From Candidatus Auribacterota bacterium (GTDB lineage Bacteria > Auribacterota > JAFGBW01), in NCBI GenBank assembly GCA_016932965.1, contig JAFGBW010000089.1, positions 1-27,548 of the forward strand: a stretch of DNA of 27,548 nt, written 5' to 3'. Below the pieces are notes generated by a model. The model ran no database searches, had not been told where the DNA came from, and saw only the letters and a program-made list of their open reading frames with translations. Position numbers and translations under genes: made by a program. Below are positions 24,367-27,548 of this stretch, one piece after another. Position 1 is the first letter of the stretch. Every line of letters starts with the position of its first letter.

Positions 24367-25749
24367 TTAAGAACTCTTCTTTTCCAGGGTCACCAGAGAC
24401 GTGATGTCTTTTTCGTAAAGAATATGTTCTTTGACCGTATCTTCAGATTTAATCGGAAAAGCGCGCAGTTCCGTGATCCTTAACTGCTGGTCCGGCAGGG
24501 TGTAATGCCGGATGGCATGGTCTTTGTCCTCGATTTTTACCGGACAGTCCTCACAGGCGGACATTCTGCCCCAGATGATCTCATAACATTTATGCCCCAC
24601 GATTTTGCTGGGAGACTGGTTGAGGGTCCTGGCAAAGGGTTTATTGATGCTGGTGATGCGGTAATCTGTATCAATGACGTAGATGTGGTCCGAGATGCCG
24701 TCAAAGATGGCCTTGAGTTTTTCCCGGCTTGTGTGAATCAGGTCAGCGATCTTTTGATGCGTGATGCGGATTCCAAGCTGCCTGCCAAAGGAGATCAGCA
24801 GCTCGCTTTGTCTTTCCGAGACAAAGGTTTTATCCTCAAAAAGAAGGAGAACCGAGCCTAAAATTCCATGCTGTGAAGCAATCGGAAAAGTTAGAATGAT
24901 CTGAATGCCGTTTTTTTCAAAGATGCTCCGCAGGGTGATGGATTGGATCTGGTCGACTTCGAACACCTGCAGTTTTCCTTCCGAGGCTGCCTTCCCGGCA
25001 AAAGAAAAGCCCACCTCGATCTCAGAGAGGGTTTCCAGGTAAAAATCCGGAAGGTTCTGGTAAACAACAAGGCTCATGTCGAATCCGTTGGGACCGATGA
25101 GGTAGATGCCGCCGCTTTTGGAATTGCAGTAATTCGCAATGAGGGACAGGGTTTTTTCGAAATATTCCGTATCATCCATGGATTCATTGGCCAGGGAGGA
25201 AAGCCCGAGCAGCGTATGCAGTTTCTGGTCGCTGGCCTCGCGTTTAGTTACCTGTTCTTCCAGTTTGTGGATCAGAAGAGAATTGTATGTTTTATAAACG
25301 GACGTGGAATATTCCTTCAGTTCTTTTTGAACATCATGGCTGAATAATGGGGTGTTGTCCTTGACCAGGCCTCCGTGGGAAAAAATGCGGGCAAGGGTGT
25401 TCATGAGGACTTTTGGCCGGAGCGGTTTCAAGAGGTATTCCTCGGCCCCGATAAATAATCCGAATTCCTTGTCTTTGGTGTTCTTGTATGTTTCGCTCAA
25501 AAATATCAGGGGGATGTTTTTCAGCCGCACGTCTTTTTTCATTTCCAGACAAAGCGCAAAACCGTCAAAAACCGGCATCAGTATGTCCGAGATGACCACA
25601 TCAATTTGTTCGGAATACAGAAGCTGCAGGGCTTCCTGACCATGACTGGCGGTCATCACCTCATGGCCGAACATTTTCACTGTGGCTGTGGTGACCTCCC
25701 TGCTGGTTGGGGAATCGTCCACGATCAATATTTTTAGTTTTCCTGGCAT
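24367..25749 (-). CDS. Receiver-GAF-PAS signalling protein without output domain
   Basis: The 460-residue protein begins with a response-regulator receiver domain: D11 and D12 bind metal, D55 in I-S-D-I-L-M-P accepts the phosphate, S85 and K108 complete the site, so it should be phosphorylated by a histidine kinase. A GAF domain follows (about 175-340), and then a PAS domain (about 345-450) with D-H-I-Y-V-I-D-T-D-Y-R-I-T and a C-E-D-C-P motif near 408-412 that recurs in some sensory PAS domains. No kinase, GGDEF, HD or DNA-binding domain is present. It stands alone on the minus strand with no kinase gene beside it and no clear ribosome site. It may act by protein contact or as a phosphate sink; the signal is unknown. 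Confidence 0.88.
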   Translation of the reverse strand: MPGKLKILIVDDSPTSREVTTATVKMFGHEVMTASHGQEALQLLYSEQIDVVISDILMPVFDGFALCLEMKKDVRLKNIPLIFLSETYKNTKDKEFGLFIGAEEYLLKPLRPKVLMNTLARIFSHGGLVKDNTPLFSHDVQKELKEYSTSVYKTYNSLLIHKLEEQVTKREASDQKLHTLLGLSSLANESMDDTEYFEKTLSLIANYCNSKSGGIYLIGPNGFDMSLVVYQNLPDFYLETLSEIEVGFSFAGKAASEGKLQVFEVDQIQSITLRSIFEKNGIQIILTFPIASQHGILGSVLLLFEDKTFVSERQSELLISFGRQLGIRITHQKIADLIHTSREKLKAIFDGISDHIYVIDTDYRITSINKPFARTLNQSPSKIVGHKCYEIIWGRMSACEDCPVKIEDKDHAIRHYTLPDQQLRITELRAFPIKSEDTVKEHILYEKDITSLVTLEKKSS

Positions 25750-25831
25750 GGATTGGGTTTAATAAATGTGGCGGTATGTTAGTGACAGTAATGGTTAAGG
25801 ATAACTTGTTGTAACGTTAAGTTATGAAAAA

Positions 25832-25869
25832 AATTAAGAATTGAGAATGGAGAATTAAGAATTAAAAAG
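25832..25869. repeat. GAATTAAG-type repeat, forward orientation
   Basis: AATTAAGAATTGAGAATGG-type units reading on the plus strand. Confidence 0.55.
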
Positions 25870-25948
25870 AAAAAAGAATGATTATTTGATAATGCGAATA
25901 TGCGCATCCTATGCTGGCCTTTTTTTCGGGTATTATGGTTCCTTCTTC

Positions 25949-25998
25949 TTACTTCTAATTTATAATTTTCAACTCTCAACTTTTAATTCTTATTTTTT
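25949..25998. repeat. AATTTTCAACTC-type repeat, reverse orientation
   Basis: TTTTCAACTCTCAACTTTTA-type units, roughly complementary to the run at 25832-25869. Confidence 0.5.
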
Positions 25999-26059
25999 AA
26001 CAAGACATGACTATTTTAAATAGTGTATACAAAAGTTCATGCAGCGTCAAAATGATTCC

Positions 26060-26419
26060 ATGAACGGAATAATAGGATTAAAGGACTACCCCATTTCATG
26101 CATCATAGGGGATTTGCCTGAGGAACGGCTCAGGGAACAGCAACTCCTCATTGATGTGGAAGTGCGTTTTCCTTTTGACAAGGTTATTAAGACAGATACT
26201 CTTGAAGACACTCTTGATTACATGCTGGTTGCGAAAAAGCTTAAATTCCTTGCCAGGACAAGAAAGTACAGGTTGATCGAACTTTTTGCAGCTGAGGCCA
26301 TTTCAGTTCTTTATAAACGCTGGCCTCTGATAAAAGGTGTCAGAATCAAGATCAGAAAGAAAGCCTGTCTGCCCGATGGCGGTGAGGCCTATGTCATGCT
26401 CTCTAAAGGAGAGATCTGA
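26060..26419 (+). CDS. folB: Dihydroneopterin aldolase
   Basis: FolB converts 7,8-dihydroneopterin to 6-hydroxymethyldihydropterin plus glycolaldehyde in folate synthesis, which supplies the cofactor of MetH. With ATG 26060 the protein has 119 residues, the family norm: M-N-G-I-I-G-L-K-D-Y then I-I-G-D-L-P-E-E-R near 17-25 with the conserved glutamate, D-T-L-D-Y-M-L-V near 51-58, the pterin-binding L-I-E-L-F-A-A-E near 74-81, and the catalytic lysine region K-K-A-C-L-P near 102. ATG 26039 would add seven residues; neither start has a strong ribosome site. The stop overlaps the aat start (TGATG). Confidence 0.9.
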   Translation: MNGIIGLKDYPISCIIGDLPEERLREQQLLIDVEVRFPFDKVIKTDTLEDTLDYMLVAKKLKFLARTRKYRLIELFAAEAISVLYKRWPLIKGVRIKIRKKACLPDGGEAYVMLSKGEI

Positions 26420-27024
26420 TGTCCACACACTCTTCCAGACAGGATGCGCCCTTTACTGAAGAATTTTTATTGAACGCCTATTGTCATGGGTATTTTCCCA
26501 TGGGATGCGGAGACTCCGGCGAAATACGGTGGTATCGTCCTGACCCCAGGGCCGTTATACCGTTGGATGGCTTTCATATTTCAAAATCTTTATCCAGATT
26601 GATCAGGAAAAAAACTCATGAAGTAAGGATCAACACCTGTTTTGAAAAGGTGATGCGATACTGCATGAAGCTTCATGGAGATACCTGGATCACTGAAAAA
26701 ATGGTGCCCATTTATACAAGGCTCCATCAGTTGGGATATGCCCATTCTCTGGAAATTTACATGAATGACACTCTTGCAGGCGGGCTGTATGGTGTATCCA
26801 TAGCCGGGGCCTTTTTCGGGGAAAGCATGTTTCACCTTCAAAACAATGCCTCCAAGATCGCACTATGCGAACTGGTCCTTCGCATGAGGGGAAAAGGCAT
26901 GGCGCTTTTAGATACTCAGTTCATCAATCCGCATATCGCCCAGTTCTATGTTGAGACCATTCCGGACCATGAATACATGACGTTGCTCCATCAGGCCCTC
27001 TCCCTGCCGGTCAGTTTTGTTTAA
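26419..27024 (+). CDS. aat: Leucyl/phenylalanyl-tRNA-protein transferase
   Basis: Aat adds leucine or phenylalanine from charged tRNA to proteins with N-terminal lysine or arginine, which marks them for ClpS-ClpAP. The 201 residues carry the family motifs: F-P-M-G near 27, R-W-Y-R-P-D-P-R-A-V-I-P near 35-46, W-I-T-E-K-M near 91, L-A-G-G-L-Y-G-V near 115, F-F-G-E-S-M-F near 127 and L-L-D-T-Q-F near 162. It is at the short end of the family. It shares one base with folB (TGATG), so the two are cotranscribed although the pathways are unrelated. clpS and clpA are not in view. Confidence 0.95.
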   Translation: MSTHSSRQDAPFTEEFLLNAYCHGYFPMGCGDSGEIRWYRPDPRAVIPLDGFHISKSLSRLIRKKTHEVRINTCFEKVMRYCMKLHGDTWITEKMVPIYTRLHQLGYAHSLEIYMNDTLAGGLYGVSIAGAFFGESMFHLQNNASKIALCELVLRMRGKGMALLDTQFINPHIAQFYVETIPDHEYMTLLHQALSLPVSFV

Positions 27025-27428
27025 TTAATCCGGTAAACCACCGCCACAGGATTTGGACTAGAAAAGTTTGATAATTCCGGAAATTTTAAAAAAGAAATAA
27101 TTTCACCACTCCACACGGAGGAAACAGGCGAAACGCCTGTAAGTTGAGATTTGAAATTTGTCATCTGAGATTCATCATGCCTTTAAGGCATGATGACGAA
27201 CTCCGTGCTTTCCGTGTGGAGTGGTGAAAAATAAAAAAATGTAAATATTTCACAGTTTATTAAAATAAACCCCGATGAAGCGGTTCACATTTGAAGCCAC
27301 CGGTACACCCTTTGGTATTTGACCGGTTTTTAGCATGTTTTGTGCTTTGATAATTTTATAAGAAAAGGTATTTAAACACGATTACAGAATGGACAAATGC
27401 CCGTCAACAATCAATAGAGTAGTGACTG
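27025..27428. other. Intergenic region between aat and fusA
   Basis: This gap holds the MITE-like element at 27101-27229, and at 27299-27327 two ACCGGT copies that can pair through an internal CACC/GGT stem and run into TTTTT, a weak terminator candidate. A GATAAT at 27349-27354 might be a -10 element for fusA, without a good -35. No coding frame stands out. Confidence 0.45.
27101..27229. mobile_element. MITE-like inverted-repeat element, 129 bp
   Basis: Perfect 19-bp terminal inverted repeats, TTTCACCACTCCACACGGA (27101-27119) and its complement (27211-27229), enclose two smaller hairpins: ACAGGCG-AAA-CGCCTGT (27124-27140) and an 11-bp stem centred on 27184 (27173-27195). AATAA lies directly outside both ends (27096-27100, 27230-27234) as a possible 5-bp target duplication. 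It has no coding capacity. Confidence 0.55.
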
Positions 27429-27548
27429 ATGCTTCAACATCTGACAGACATAAGAAATATCGGTATTTCCGCGCATATTGACGCGGGTAAGACCACGACC
27501 ACGGAACGAATCTTGTATTACACCAAGAAGATTCATAAGGTGGGTGAA
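27429..27548 (+). CDS. fusA: Elongation factor G, first 40 codons (cut by window end)
   Basis: The translated start runs [23 protein letters not shown] with the EF-G P-loop A-H-I-D-A-G-K-T at 15-22, then I-L-Y-Y-T. EF-G drives translocation on the ribosome. The ATG at 27429 matches the family N-terminus; only a weak GAG precedes it. The gene runs off the window. It is not next to rpsL-rpsG as in the str operon, so this is either an isolated fusA or an extra EF-G paralogue. Confidence 0.93.
   Translation, partial: MLQHLTDIRNIGISAHIDAGKTTTTERILYYTKKIHKVGE

Larger units (their letters stand above)
25750..26059. other. Intergenic region with opposed AT-rich repeats
   Basis: Between the signalling gene and folB. 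It holds the imperfect dyad ATAACTT/AAGTTAT (25801-25807, 25819-25825), a GAATTAAG-type repeat at 25832-25869 and an opposite-strand version at 25949-25998, which could pair across the 80 bases between them. No gene seen. Confidence 0.5.

Noticed and set aside
27319-27354. TTGACC ... GATAAT promoter for fusA
   Set aside because: Spacing is 24 bases, too long for sigma70.

Overview
The window looks like a piece of a Gram-negative, obligately oligotrophic or particle-dwelling bacterial chromosome, most probably from the candidate phylum Omnitrophota (PVC group). This is inferred from protein style, not from a search. The main clue is a very large exported protein opening with an H-x-Q-D-A-H motif (from 20313), a type I associate with that phylum. 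Other clues are an RND-type periplasmic adaptor (two membranes), moderate GC, and AT-rich intergenic repeats built on AATTCTTAA/GAATTAAG. Coding density is high, with many ATGA or few-base overlaps.

Layout. 1-2124 (+) is the 3' part of a polytopic membrane protein with a C-terminal discoidin-like domain; it meets tail-to-tail a PfkB/adenosine-kinase-like gene (-) that lies behind queE (-). A divergent region (3932-4050) drives a rightward pair: a 76-residue four-cysteine protein and an LsrF-like aldolase. Then come a complete cobalamin-dependent metH (-), a pair of long perfect hairpins, and a leftward cluster of a BatD-like protein, MoxR, DUF58, a second BatD-like protein and a HlyD-type adaptor. 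Next on the same strand are rpmE-prfA (ribosome and termination), a nucleotidyltransferase-fold gene overlapped by an otherwise unlisted 56-codon gene, and a metG-PilZ-cheW operon whose three genes are joined by ATGA overlaps and which ends in another pair of perfect hairpins.

20218-23586 (+) is a self-contained unit: a strong sigma70-like promoter, AAGGAGG ribosome site, a 1062-residue exported protein of unknown function and a double-hairpin terminator. Its N-terminal half carries motifs that recall the ChaN/TIKI/EreA fold; its C-terminal half lies behind a proline-rich linker and differs in codon use. It is followed by a type II toxin-antitoxin pair (RHH-like antitoxin, MazF/PemK toxin) with a palindrome over the promoter and an in-frame duplicated toxin end, then an orphan receiver-GAF-PAS protein (-), folB-aat (+), a small MITE-like inverted-repeat element, and the first 40 codons of fusA.

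The best candidates for undescribed biology are the 1062-residue exported protein, the LsrF-like aldolase with its four-cysteine partner (no lsr transport or kinase genes nearby), the nucleotidyltransferase with its overlapping small protein, and the coupling of methionyl-tRNA synthetase to a c-di-GMP receptor and a chemotaxis adaptor. No tRNA, rRNA, CRISPR array or intact insertion sequence was seen.
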